DNA of 64,000 nt. It comes from Euryodendron excelsum. Its lineage: Eukaryota > Streptophyta > Magnoliopsida > Ericales > Pentaphylacaceae. Made by a program: the position numbers and the translations under genes. Below, piece by piece: positions 35,125 through 45,399 of this stretch (the first letter of the stretch is position 1; every line of letters begins with the position of its first letter). The stretch lies in the NCBI GenBank assembly GCA_033060915.1, contig CM065377.1, positions 50,768,183 through 50,832,182 on the forward strand. Direction: 5' to 3'. The notes under the pieces were generated by a model. That model was not told where the DNA came from, made no database searches, and saw nothing but the letters and a program-made list of their open reading frames with translations.

Positions 35125-35466
35125 ATGGCATCCAAAAATGGGGTCGTGTTCGAGGACTTCTTTCCATCCATGGTCGAGAGATTGGGCGCCGAAGGATTCG
35201 TGAACGAGCTCTGCAACGGGTTTCGCTTGTTGATGGATGGAAACAAGGGAGTCATCACGTTCGAGAGCTTGAAGAAGAACTCTGCTGTGTTAGGATTGCA
35301 GGAAATGAGCGACGACGAGCTAATGTCAATGTTGAATGAAGGTGATTTGGATGGCGATGGGAGTTTGAATCAAATGGAGTTTTGCGTTCTTATGTTTAGA
35401 CTAAGTCCTGATCTGATGAAAGGATCAAGAAGGTGGCTAGAAGAAGTTGTGATGAATGAGTCGTAG
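35125..35466 (+). CDS. PBP1: Single-EF-hand calcium-binding protein, PBP1/KIC/CMI1 type
   Basis: This intronless 113-residue protein starts M-A-S-K-N-G. F-E-D-F-F-P-S-M lies near residue 9 and L-C-N-G-F-R-L-L-M-D near 29-38. G-V-I-T-F-E-S-L-K-K comes next, then one canonical EF-hand loop (D-L-D-G-D-G-S-L-N-Q-M-E, about residues 74-85) and F-C-V-L-M-F-R-L-S-P-D-L-M. This layout, one working EF-hand in a protein of 110-130 residues, is that of Arabidopsis PBP1, KIC and CMI1. Those small calcium sensors bind PINOID kinase or a kinesin and act in auxin and trichome pathways. The N-terminus is shorter than I recall for PBP1. A TATA-like box and conserved leader lie just upstream, and a 3' trailer extends to about 35,620. 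Which paralog it is cannot be settled here. Confidence 0.93.
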   Translation: MASKNGVVFEDFFPSMVERLGAEGFVNELCNGFRLLMDGNKGVITFESLKKNSAVLGLQEMSDDELMSMLNEGDLDGDGSLNQMEFCVLMFRLSPDLMKGSRRWLEEVVMNES

Positions 35467-35711
35467 ACTCTATTGTTCTTGGCCACCCTTTATGTTGCCC
35501 CCACCCCCCTTTTTTTTTTCCCAGCTACTATGTTTCTGTTTCTTGTAGTTATGAAATGATGATTCCTCTATATATACTTCATAGTTTGCAATGCAGAGTT
35601 TATTTTCTCTTCCAAAGTTATTGCTATGAAAGTTCATATTGCAATGCCAAAGAATACATTACAATAAGTCTTCAACATATAACTTTTGAGAGAGAGGATC
35701 ATATCTTATAA

Positions 35712-35870
35712 GGTAATGCTATATAATCAGAAAAAAACATACAAAATGATGTAGTTGAATGAGAACCATTCAATTTAAAATATATAATCTATCATTATGG
35801 TTCTTAATTTTAAATATATCATTACCACATCATGCTGATGAGATTTTTTTGTACAAATTTCCTATCTTGT
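35712..35870. mobile_element. Small AT-rich MITE, family 1
   Basis: It begins TAATGCTATATAATCAG and ends near GAGATTTTTTTGTACAAATT. It contains TATCATTACCACATCATGCT, the inverse of the block seen at 22,985. It lies just downstream of the EF-hand gene. Confidence 0.6.
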
Positions 35871-35980
35871 TAGCATATAAGAATAAGGAAAAATCATTCA
35901 GTAGGTCAGTTGTAATTTGCTCGAAAATTTGAATTTTGACTGAAAACTTTTGCTATGGCTAAATTATTTTAGAGTTAGAA

Positions 35981-36636
35981 CAAATCTTCTGTAGGAGAAG
36001 TATTTTTCTTGAGAGAATTGTTTGATAGCAAAAATGATAAGATGGTTCAGATGAATTGTCTCTCCATTTGGGCAGGGTGTAATGTAGTTGTATAAGGTGT
36101 TAATCTAATATTTGAAATCTGAATATTGAAATTTTCTTCTTTTATTTTGTCAATAAGCCAAAGTAAATAAATAAATAAATAACTTTGAAAAAGTTCGGAC
36201 AACCCTTTTTTTTTTTTTTTGTTTAACTTTGTTGGATGTTGTTAATACAAAACATTTTAGTGAGGGCTCCAGCTCTCATTCGAGTCCAGACAACAGGAAG
36301 ATATTCAAGCTGTTTCAGGAGCTTCCATAGCTGCCCCTAGATTGTTTACTTCAGAAAATCTATGAATAATACCATTAGAACAACAACAAAAAAAAATGAT
36401 TCTGAGCTTCAAGGATCGAAGTATGCCAAGATGGTTTAGGCTGAAGTCACACTTTGCTCATGATGTTCAGCCAGAAGTATATTACATAAATGGACTGACT
36501 TGTGTTTTCTAATGGCCAGAGTTTTGCAGGGTTGGTTGATTCCCAACATGTCATCCAATGGACCTGTCCCAACAGATCGTTTTAAGTCTGGTCTGGGGTA
36601 CATTAGCCTCATGGGCTGTGATCCAGGCAAAAGAGA

Positions 36637-36674
<38 letters not shown>

Positions 36675-37120
36675 TATTATCAAGGTACACCTGTGGTCCA
36701 GTTTTTTCTATATAAAGAAATGGAACCAGCTTGTTAGGTTGAAATTCTTACACAGTGTAAAGCATGGTTTCCAATCAAAGGACATGCAGCATAGTACATC
36801 TATATTATATATATATATATATATAAATATATATGTACACATATCTACCTAACCACAGTACATGGGCAGTAGGCATTATTTAGGTCGTCAAATTGTTCTA
36901 GAAGGCATGGCTGAGGCTTTCCCCAGCCACAAGTTTTATGTTTGTCACGCAGTACTCCAAATTTTATGTTATCCTTTGTTTTGGACATGTTCTCATTTGT
37001 TCTGCCCACAGCAGCAAGTTCTGTTCAACGGAAAGAAAATGTAACTCATTCCAAATAAAGATCATGATAAAGGGCAAAACTTGAAGGAACTTAGCTGCAT
37101 GAATATATATATATATATAT
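35981..37120. other. Non-coding stretch with microsatellites
   Basis: It holds a (GA)n run at 36,640-36,671, (TA)n runs at 36,808-36,825 and 37,105-37,120, and a T run at 36,207-36,221. No supported gene is seen. Confidence 0.5.
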
Positions 37121-37124
37121 CACA

Positions 37125-38190
37125 ACCAAAAAAAGGGAGTTTTTGCGACAGTTGATGTCTGTTGCTTGGACAAAAACCGTCGCTAAAAGTTATTTGCCAT
37201 ATAATAGCAACAACGCGACGCTTTTGAAGGAGTCACTAATACCTTTTGCAACGCCTGATAGCAATTTTCCATATTTAGCGACGGTTTAGAATCAGTCGCT
37301 AATACTGGCAAGCCGGTCTATCATTAGCGACATTGCAACGGCATAGATAGCGATCGTCTTTTCTCCTTTACCGACGATTTAGATTTTGTCACTTAAAACG
37401 TTCCATAGTTTCATCCTATGTGGAATGCCATGGCTAATAGTTTTATTCTTTGAAATATAAATTTTTATTATTAGTAAATACTTTTTTTAATTGTCTGTAT
37501 CACCTAAAATAGTCAATAAGAAAACTAATAATCAAATACAAGATTCATTCATCCATTGATAAGTTAAAAGTCCAACTATTTATAATAAATATCCTTAACC
37601 AAAGTTAAAATACAAGTTTCAAATATTTTTACAAAACATATAAGCAGAAATAAAATGCGCACTCAATCCATAAAAATAAATAATAAAAAAAAGACAAAAA
37701 AAACTACAGAGCTGATGCAGGAAGACTGGTTGGAACCACCACAGATTCACTCTTTATGAATAACCTAAATAGGACAAAACAAAAATAATCTGAGATATAA
37801 CAACTGACGAAATGAGCCTATTTGGGGTTAAGTTTTAGTACTCCAATGGCTCTAGCAAGTCAACCCTTAAATAAGTAAAGGTTAAAAAGAGTAAAATTAC
37901 CACAACTCTCGAACCGAGACTCTAACAACTATGTTTTTTTTTCTCACACGTCATTTATGTCTAAATTATGCTATGAGCAATGTTTGATAGGCTTTCGTAA
38001 CCGTTTGAGGATCATATGTGTGCCTTTTCAAAGCGGGCTTTTAGCCACATGTTTTTTGCTCCGGCGTCAATTTGTTGCAAATAATAGCATTGGCAACCAC
38101 ATTGGAGACCATCGCAAGCAATTTTTTTTGTGACCTCGTGAAATGCCATCACCAATGCCATTGTGCCGTCGCAAAAAATCTCCGTGGCTA
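37125..38190. repeat. Cluster of GCGACGGTT-type repeats, probable CACTA-like transposon remnant
   Basis: Variants of TAGCGACGGTTT and its complement recur in both orientations between 37,145 and 37,385 (for example ACCGTCGCTAAAA, TTAGCGACGG, CAGTCGCTAAT). Fainter copies lie at 38,085-38,185 (ACCATCGCAA, GCCGTCGCAA). Such subterminal repeats in both orientations are typical of plant CACTA transposons. I found no transposase frame and no clear CACTA terminus. Confidence 0.5.
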
Positions 38191-38425
38191 AAAGCCCAAA
38201 TCCTTGGAGTGTATTAATGATTTAGGTATTGGGATCGATGGACACTTTGCAAAGTACTAGTAAATATTTCCAATGCCTCTTTGTTCTCAGGAAAAGTTGC
38301 TTCTTAGTGCTCATTTGAATTAGGTTTTTTACCATCTTTTTTAACTACTTTTTTTCCTTTTTTTATTTTTTTTAACTGACATTCAATTTTTTTGCTTTTT
38401 AAGTGGTTTTTAGTTTTGACTTTTG

Positions 38426-38462
<37 letters not shown>

Positions 38463-39618
38463 CTTTTAATCGAAAACCCACAACTAAAAGCAAAGAACTT
38501 TTTATGTGCTTTAGTTGACATTTCATAATTTATTTTACTTAAAATCACAACAAAAAGCCCAGAAAAAATTTTGTTAAACAAAGAAGGAAAAACCATTATT
38601 GATAGTTTGTCGTGTTGATAATATTGCACATATTTCATTGTTATTTGCATAATCAACAGGATTAATGAATCATCAGCCATTGGATTACATGGTCAGTGGC
38701 TCATCTACCTAACCAAAGAATTGTGTTTTTCTTCCATTTAGCTCCAATCCAATAAAAGCAACTTATCCATATAGATTGGATTAGGAAAAAGAACAAGAGA
38801 AGAAAAGGAAAGGAAAAGGTGATAATATACTACTGAATAGTAGAGGAACACTTGTGCTCTGCCCTTTGTTTCTGTTCCATATTTTCATCCTTTGACATGC
38901 TTCAAGAGAGGTGTCTTATGATTAGTTCCATATATACTCTACTGATGAACCAATCTTTCATTAATTTGCCTTGTAACTAGGTTAATCGACCATGTGAACT
39001 GGCATGGAGTAGGATATAGAAATTTGGTATGCTGGCAGTGGCCGACGTAGGGGACCGGGTGTCATGGCCCCCAAAATTTCCTTTACCTCCTATAAATTTT
39101 TGAATATTTAGGACAAAATATAAGTTTATTGGTTCCTCTAAAATTTAAAAAATTTGTCTTGATCAACCTTTTTAACAAAAATATTTTACCTTAGTCCCTC
39201 AACAAAGATATTGAATCCGCCACTAGGATTCAAAAACGATCATAGAGTAAGCAACAGAATTCATATATTATATATATATTTTGTCCCTTTTGCTTTTCTT
39301 CTTTTAGTTGTTGAAAGGTGGACATGTGACATATATTGTAACTAAAAATATTTGGTTTGAATGTCAATTTCAATACTCTTTTTTGGTTACGCGGGTATCC
39401 GAATCAGTTTACACGCTAGGATTAGAAAATTCATGAGAGATATATTTTTTGCGACATGACCTCAAGAAGGTTACCAATTTTCGAACTCAAAATGTCTAGC
39501 TTTATAACTCGTCCTTATATTCACTGGGCTACTACTCAAAATTTCAATTTCAATACTCTACTTCCATAAGATACTAAAATCTTTTTTTTTTTGTTTAATA
39601 ACAATAAAATCATAATAG
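38191..39618. other. Non-coding stretch with repeats
   Basis: It includes a T-rich block and a (TA)n run at 38,433-38,461. At 39,045-39,240 a repeat has ends reading TGGCCGACGTAGGGG and AATCCGCCACTAGG, a common plant transposon-terminus style shared with 24,180-24,800. A dispersed-repeat piece at 39,470-39,535 is shared with 17,370-17,455. No gene is seen. Confidence 0.45.
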
Positions 39619-39840
39619 GGTGGACATTGGTGTAATGATAACGTTGCTTCATTGCAACCCTGTGCATCACGGATTCAAATTGCTGAAGCACTATCATGAC
39701 ACAAATACAAAGTTGGGTTCACCTAACCCTTTCACAATGACAAAACCTTTGCGCACATGTTGCCTTTTAACACGGAAATCTGAGTCCTGTGGTCGACTTC
39801 ATAATAGTCTCAATCTCACTTTGACCTCAAGTCACTACTG
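39619..39840 (+). mobile_element. tRNA-derived SINE, resembling the Au family
   Basis: GGTGTAATGATAACGTTGC matches an RNA polymerase III A box and GGATTCAAATT, 45 bp later, a B box, with CATTGCAACC and GCATCAC between. The arrangement resembles the Au SINE known from many plants (from memory). The 3' part is degenerate and has no clear tail. Confidence 0.6.
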
Positions 39841-39864
39841 GATATTAGGCATTAGGTTAATGTT

Positions 39865-39975
39865 ATACAAATATAGAATTTATACAGAATTTTTTATTAA
39901 AATTATGTGATCGTGAAAGAGACATTTATTTTAAAATAAAATACCTATTATGATGACGTGTATAATAATAGACTC
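39865..39975. mobile_element. Small AT-rich MITE, family 1
   Basis: ATGTTATACAAATATAGAAT opens it, and a TATTATGATGACGTGTATAA block matches the family core. It lies directly after the SINE. Confidence 0.45.
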
Positions 39976-40015
39976 TCATTATTTTTTAAAATTTTTTTAA
40001 AATTTTTTAAAAATA

Positions 40016-40210
40016 CCTATTGTTTGGTTGGGCTTAAAAGTCAAGTTTTTTTTAAGCTTGCTAGTAAAAATATTAAATTTTTCTAACTTTTTTGCTTTTT
40101 CAATTTTAGTTTAGATGAAAATAAATAAAAAAGCAAAAAAAAAAAAAAACAAAAAAACTAACTTTTGTTAGTTTTTTTTGCTTATAAACTTACAAAAAAA
40201 ACTACACCCT
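40016..40210. mobile_element. Hairpin MITE, relative of 16,867-17,081
   Basis: It is a palindromic AAGC/GCTT-rich foldback with GTTTGGTTGGGCTTAAAAG on the left and TTACAAAAAAAACTACACCC on the right. The interior is mirror-symmetric and ends are less well kept than in the first copy. Confidence 0.55.
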
Positions 40211-40805
40211 AACATTTTAAAACACTACTTCGAGCATACCAAACCTTGTTTTGGCAGCATATGAGCCAATCAAATTATGAGTCCCATCTAATGCCGGAAG
40301 ATTTGGGTGGAGGCCCACTAATGGACCTGGCTCAATCCAAGACGGAAAATTGGAGACAGACATAGACCACCTTCGCCGATCATGCTGCCTTGCATATAAT
40401 ACATCGTACATCATGATCAGACATATTAATCCAGTGTTTTCTCCATTTATCGCTATAAAATGACTAAATTACCCCATGGATCAACCAACCCCAAAAGTTA
40501 TTTGAGCCAGCAATTAACACTACATTCAGTTTCATATATATTTATACTATTATAAAAGGCCAGAATTTGGTCTGAATTTATCATGCTATTTTACATTCTT
40601 AAATTGTCTTAAAATATTTTAAAAAATTATTATGTAACTCACGTTCTCACTTTTTATATAATTACATAATTAGACAATTAAAAAAAAAACTAAATATATC
40701 ACGTTCTTATCACTTATATAATTACACAATTAGCTAATTACTAGTAAACAAAAAAATAATTAAATATAGTATAGCACATTTACAAAGTGCCTACCACCCT
40801 TTTAG

Positions 40806-40816
40806 TATATATATAT
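40806..40816 (+). promoter_or_regulatory. TATA box of the B-box gene
   Basis: TATATATATAA lies about 205 bp upstream of the B-box gene ATG, a plausible TATA box with a leader of roughly 180 bp. The leader has CT-rich runs. Confidence 0.5.
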
Positions 40817-41021
40817 AATTTCAAGTACCAGCTGCCTCTTTTTTCTTTCTTTCTTTGTCTGTCTTTCCTGCAGGAATAGCTGCAGGTGTGTGTAGTTCTA
40901 TCTTGCGGTTGATAAAAGAAAACAAAACATGCACCTCTATTTGAAGATTGAATAGATTCAGGGCTTTTGAGAAGTGAGAGGAGAGACCTTGTTTGGAAGA
41001 AAAGAAAAGAAAAAAAACATA

Positions 41022-41543
41022 ATGAAGAATTGCGAGCTCTGCAACTCTGTTGCAAGAATGTACTGCGATTCGGATCAAGCGATCCTCTGCTGGGACTGCG
41101 ATGCGAAGGTTCACGCCGCCAATTTCCTAGTTGCCAAGCACTCCAGAACCCTTCTCTGCCACCCCTGTCAGTCTCCGACGCCGTGGACCGGCTCGGGACC
41201 CAACCTCGGAACTGCAGTCTCTTTCTGCGAGATCTGTGTTCATAGCAGCAACGGCACAAACAATAACAATGATGATGACGAGAAAAACATCGACAACGAC
41301 GAAATTGAAACTGATACTGTAGACGATGATAGCGATGATAATAGCGGCGATGATGGCGATGGTGATGAAGATGATGGGGAAAATCAAGTTGTTCCTCTGT
41401 CTTTCACGCCTCCGCCTCCGCCTCCGCCTCTGGTTTCGAGTTCTTCTAACAGTGAAGAATCTCTCCGGGCAGAGAGGTTGCGCAGTGTCAGAGAGGTTGA
41501 ACCCAAACCAACAATTGGGTTTTCGTCAAAACGAACACTCTAG
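41022..41543 (+). CDS. BBX29: Single-B-box zinc finger protein, BBX28/29 type
   Basis: The 173-residue protein has no intron. The start M-K-N-C-E-L-C was chosen over an upstream in-frame Met (40,974) because the B-box begins at once, as in relatives. Residues 4-47 form one B-box: C-E-L-C, C-D-S-D, L-C-W-D-C-D, then K-V-H and A-K-H. C-H-P-C-Q-S-P-T-P-W follows. Next come a Cys pair (C-E-I-C near residue 71), an Asn/Asp/Glu-rich tract (about 77-122), a Pro run (about 131-138) and a Ser-rich tail. A single B-box with no CCT domain places it in the BBX26-32 class, whose Arabidopsis members act in light signalling, flowering and anthocyanin control as partners of DNA-binding proteins. The paralog assignment rests on resemblance and gene neighbourhood. 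Confidence 0.9.
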   Translation: MKNCELCNSVARMYCDSDQAILCWDCDAKVHAANFLVAKHSRTLLCHPCQSPTPWTGSGPNLGTAVSFCEICVHSSNGTNNNNDDDEKNIDNDEIETDTVDDDSDDNSGDDGDGDEDDGENQVVPLSFTPPPPPPPLVSSSSNSEESLRAERLRSVREVEPKPTIGFSSKRTL

Positions 41544-44500
41544 AATCCTGACCCTCCAATGTATGATGCCTCTTCGTCCTCTGTTTTTTGTTGAATTTAA
41601 CTGTTCTCTCTAACTATATATGCATATATGCAACATTATACATATATATGTACATTTTTTGTACGTATGCAGAATGAGTAAAACAATGTGTATCCATGAC
41701 GTACAGGCTGTATATAATTATATAAATACATAAGCATACATTTTTACAGTATTGTTTCTGTTTATGCTAGATCACATCTTCAAAAATTCATGTTCTTTTG
41801 GAAACCGACATTTCGAGCTTTGATCTATATGTTGATTATCGCTTCTTTGCACTCATTCAGGGATTTGATCTGTAATGCTGAAGCCCATTTGAGATCATGG
41901 GGTTCTTGAAATGAGAAGGAGATTACAATTCTTAATATGAGTAAAGTGAGAGAGAAGTTTCACAGGAGTTGTCAATGGAGTTACTGTTAGCTCTGTGATC
42001 TGAGGTAGTCTTCGGTTAAATTAGTATAGTGTTAGTGCTAATCTTGCGATAATCTAATCATTAATCCTTCGTCATCTTGTACTAAACGTGAATGGATCGT
42101 TGCTCAGATTTTGCGTTGCGACTATTATGTTCTAGGATGCTCAAATCTATATGAAATTAGTGGAAAATAGGCCAACTTTCTCTTTATTCATTGATTTTCT
42201 TCCATTTACGGTGAACTATATTCAAAGAAGTTAAATAGTTTTTTTTATAAAGGGTAATTATTTATCCCATTTTTGAAACACGGAGCTGCTTATTTTTGGA
42301 AAATGAAAACAATGTTTTACTTATTTTGTGATTTGAATGAGTGATTTTCTTTTGAAATATGGGAGAGGATAGATAAAACCTGCGAGTATTTTGTAACTCT
42401 CTTTTTCCTTCGTTAAACTTTTGGGGACTAGAGAACAATAAGTCCTGCTATAGTTTTAATCCTCAAAAATTTTGTCTCAATCTTTATGAAAACCTAGTAC
42501 TTCGTAGTTTTTCATGGCAATGAATTATATAGTAATATCGACGTACTAAAAATAAAGTGTACTATGTTTTGGATGGTCTGATCTGAATTAGAAATTCCCG
42601 TGAACACAATATTTTGTAATTCTCGTTACTCAGTATCCCAACACCAGCCAAGGCTAATAGTCCACAAGAACAACAAAAACTTCAAATAAAACCACCTCTT
42701 GTTAAATTTTTCTTGAACGAACAATTGAGAATTTTGCAATCTATTAATTGGATGCCATCACAATGGATGCTTGATTTTCTAATGATATATTTGGACCTTA
42801 AATTTGTTCAGAACTACAAGATACTAGAATTTCATCAGTACATGAGGGACCTAATTTGGAGCGAATGTGAATGACATGGCTTTGGCCTCTTTTGCTCCCT
42901 TCCATGGTCATTAATATTTGTAAAAAATGTGCATGAACTGTCACCAGATAATTGAATACTCTAAAACAGCTGCTCTCTAATGTGGTTGTATTTCTTCTTT
43001 AAATCTACATGTGCCATAGGTTTTGATGCCCTGTTTTGCATAGCTTGGCAGGATGTGTCACAACACTACATTCCTCTCTTTGAATTTTCTGAATTTGGGG
43101 GTTGAGGGAATTGAACGGCTTAGAGTTTTCAGTTAGATATTGGCTCCATTCAACCAATCCATATTTGATATACATATATAGTTATGGCAAGGGTGGAAAG
43201 GGATTATGACCAAACTAGTTATACACAAACTAGCATTGACTTCATCCTTGTCTCTAAACCTTTTCTTTTTCTATCTGCTTTTCATATGCTAATTTAGCTG
43301 TCAAGTTACATTATCTTATTTGAATTTTGTGTGAAAAGCTGGTCTAGTCTTAAGGTTTCTTTTTCAAACGTTTATTTTTTAGGCAACTATCTTGGGATAG
43401 TAACCTTGGTAATAGGTGAGCAGGTGATTGAGATAAACACATGCTTTCGTGTTGCTAATTACGATTATAAACTAAGCTTAATAGAATCCTAGGAGGATGA
43501 GGGGGAGGTGGGGTCTCCGACATCTCCACGTGCCTAACATAAAACCCATATTAGTATTTTAATCGCAAGTTGATCACTAACATTGTTCAAAGTTTTAGTA
43601 TTTCAATTGCAAATTGATTTTGTTAATTATTTCTTAAGTTCATTCTACAAAAGAGAGGTGGGAGGGAATCAAGAAAAGTGGGATTGAGTTCCAAAATTTG
43701 TGTGGTGGAGAGACGTTGCTTGTGGAGGGAGATGGAGAATTGTGTGGCTATGGTGAATTTTTCTGAAAATCTCTCCATGGCTATGATCTTTGGATTCTGT
43801 TTCTGGGTGATCTTTTTGGTACAAGTGTGTGTGTGAACAGCCTTTAGAGGGCATCATTCTTGGTACATTTGCTTTTAAAACTTGAAATCCAGCCACCCAC
43901 ATATGCAATTGCTGTGTGAGAAGTGAAGATATGAAGGACTCTTACAACACCTTGCACCCTCTATTTTGGTTCTTGTATTGTTCTCTTGATGTAAAAAAAA
44001 AAGCCTAGATATAAAGGCATCTTTCTTTTTTGTAGTAACATGATCTTTTGTTCTTCCTAGCAATGTCCTTTCAAAGCTTTTTGTCCTGGTCCTGTGTTGA
44101 CTTTTTGCATTGCATCAAAACTTTGTAAGCCACTAGGCCAACCTTTGGTTGAGCATATTTTTATATGATTTTTACAACTTTGTTTTTTTGGGGGGTGTTA
44201 ATTCTTATGCACTATGGTGACATAAAAAAAATATATATAAAAAGCATAACACGCAACAGTTTTACATGGTTTGGCAATGTGCCTACGAGCAGTTTTCTTC
44301 ACTATATCAGAAAATACAAGTATGGGTTACAACTTAATACTGACGCCCTGCAACTTTTTCTGATTGGAGAAACATTCTATTTTGCTGGTAAGAAAGAACA
44401 CAGTTTCCTAAAAAGTTATTATACATGAAGTTGGACAAGACACCCATGCACAAAAGCAAAACACAAAAAACGACTTAAAACATTTCATACTCTCTTTTTA

Positions 44501-45360
44501 AAATTGAGCATACCCTACTTTTTTTTTGGTCCATTAATAGGAGATAATTCAATAATCTTTGGAGAAATACATGATATTCTTCTCTTTAGGGATGTCCACC
44601 AATAACATCACTTCGCCCACATATTATGTTACTCTACAAGAAGTTGAATTCAAGACTTCAATAATGAAGTCATTAATACTATTAATAAGATGTCACTAAA
44701 CCACATGGGTATCAACTCAGTTTTTCAGTGATTAGAAATAATTCAGTTTCAAATGGACCACTATTTAACCAATTAATCTTCCTCATCAATTTGTTAATAA
44801 GCGTAATGCTGAATCGCTTCATTTCAAACAAAAACACAACCATTTTATCTTACAATAACAAAAATATCAACATTTTCATACAGATTGGAACCTGTGATTA
44901 TTTGGGCCCTCTTTGCAGCCTCCAACTGGTCGCCACTCCGCGACAATACAGTACTTATCATTATTTGAACATGCAAAACACAATAAGGAAGCAAGAATTG
45001 CTTCTCACTCTTAGTAAAACATGATCAACTCTACTAACTTCAGCTTAAATTCAATAAAAGGACGAGGCTGCAAAACAGTCCTAGACAGTAACTTGAGCCG
45101 AACAAAAAGCAGTGCAACCTCTTTAAAAACCTAAAACCAACAAAGGAGAACTGATCGATAATATCAGCCATTCCAAACTTCATAGTTTTGAAACACAGCC
45201 GATGTGCGTATCCAGAACAAAAGACCGCGAAATACAAAGGTACCACACTCCAACACTCCATTTTTCGTACGACATAAAATATGCATACCAAGATCATTTC
45301 GACCCAGTTCCAGACATTTCAGCTTCCCTTCTTCCAGAAATGTCAGCTTCCCCATCTTCT
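41544..45360. other. Non-coding stretch, no gene recognised
   Basis: The first about 200 bp are likely the 3' trailer of the B-box gene. The remainder is AT-rich. Reading frames on the minus strand at 43,669-44,063 have no family resemblance. T or A runs and no clear transposon ends were seen. Confidence 0.45.
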
Positions 45361-45366
45361 ATTTGC

Positions 45367-45386
45367 TCAAGAAGCTTTCTCCAGAT
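45367..45386 (-). other. Candidate terminal exon of the universal stress protein gene
   Basis: On the minus strand a TCTCAG acceptor is followed by a short frame. Spliced from a donor-like CAG/GTTAGA at the end of the 48,524-49,252 ORF, this frame would add six residues and a stop. The intron would be about 3.1 kb. This is speculative, because the unspliced ORF already has a normal length and stop. Confidence 0.2.
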
Positions 45387-45399
45387 CTGAGACATGAAA

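Larger units (their letters stand above)
34150..35980. repeat. Segmental duplication, copy B (contains the intact EF-hand gene)
   Basis: It matches 19,091-23,280 in segments. It opens with ATATAAATCC directly after the truncated copia, includes a run of GCCCA repeats (34,317-34,347), the EF-hand gene and its flanks, and fades near 35,980. This copy lacks the LINE and the Mutator-like MITE. Confidence 0.85.

Noticed and set aside
36436..36715. Open frames across the (GA)n run on both strands
   Set aside because: They exist only because of the microsatellite, which encodes Arg-Glu or Ser-Leu repeats.
25213..39840. tRNA genes at B-box-like sequences (25,311 and 39,675 areas)
   Set aside because: No cloverleaf can be folded by eye. 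A-rich tails or degenerate 3' parts and the surrounding sequence fit SINEs.
43669..44063. Minus-strand open frames of 62-79 residues
   Set aside because: No family resemblance, weak start context, His- and Ser-rich low-complexity composition, and no splice or promoter support.
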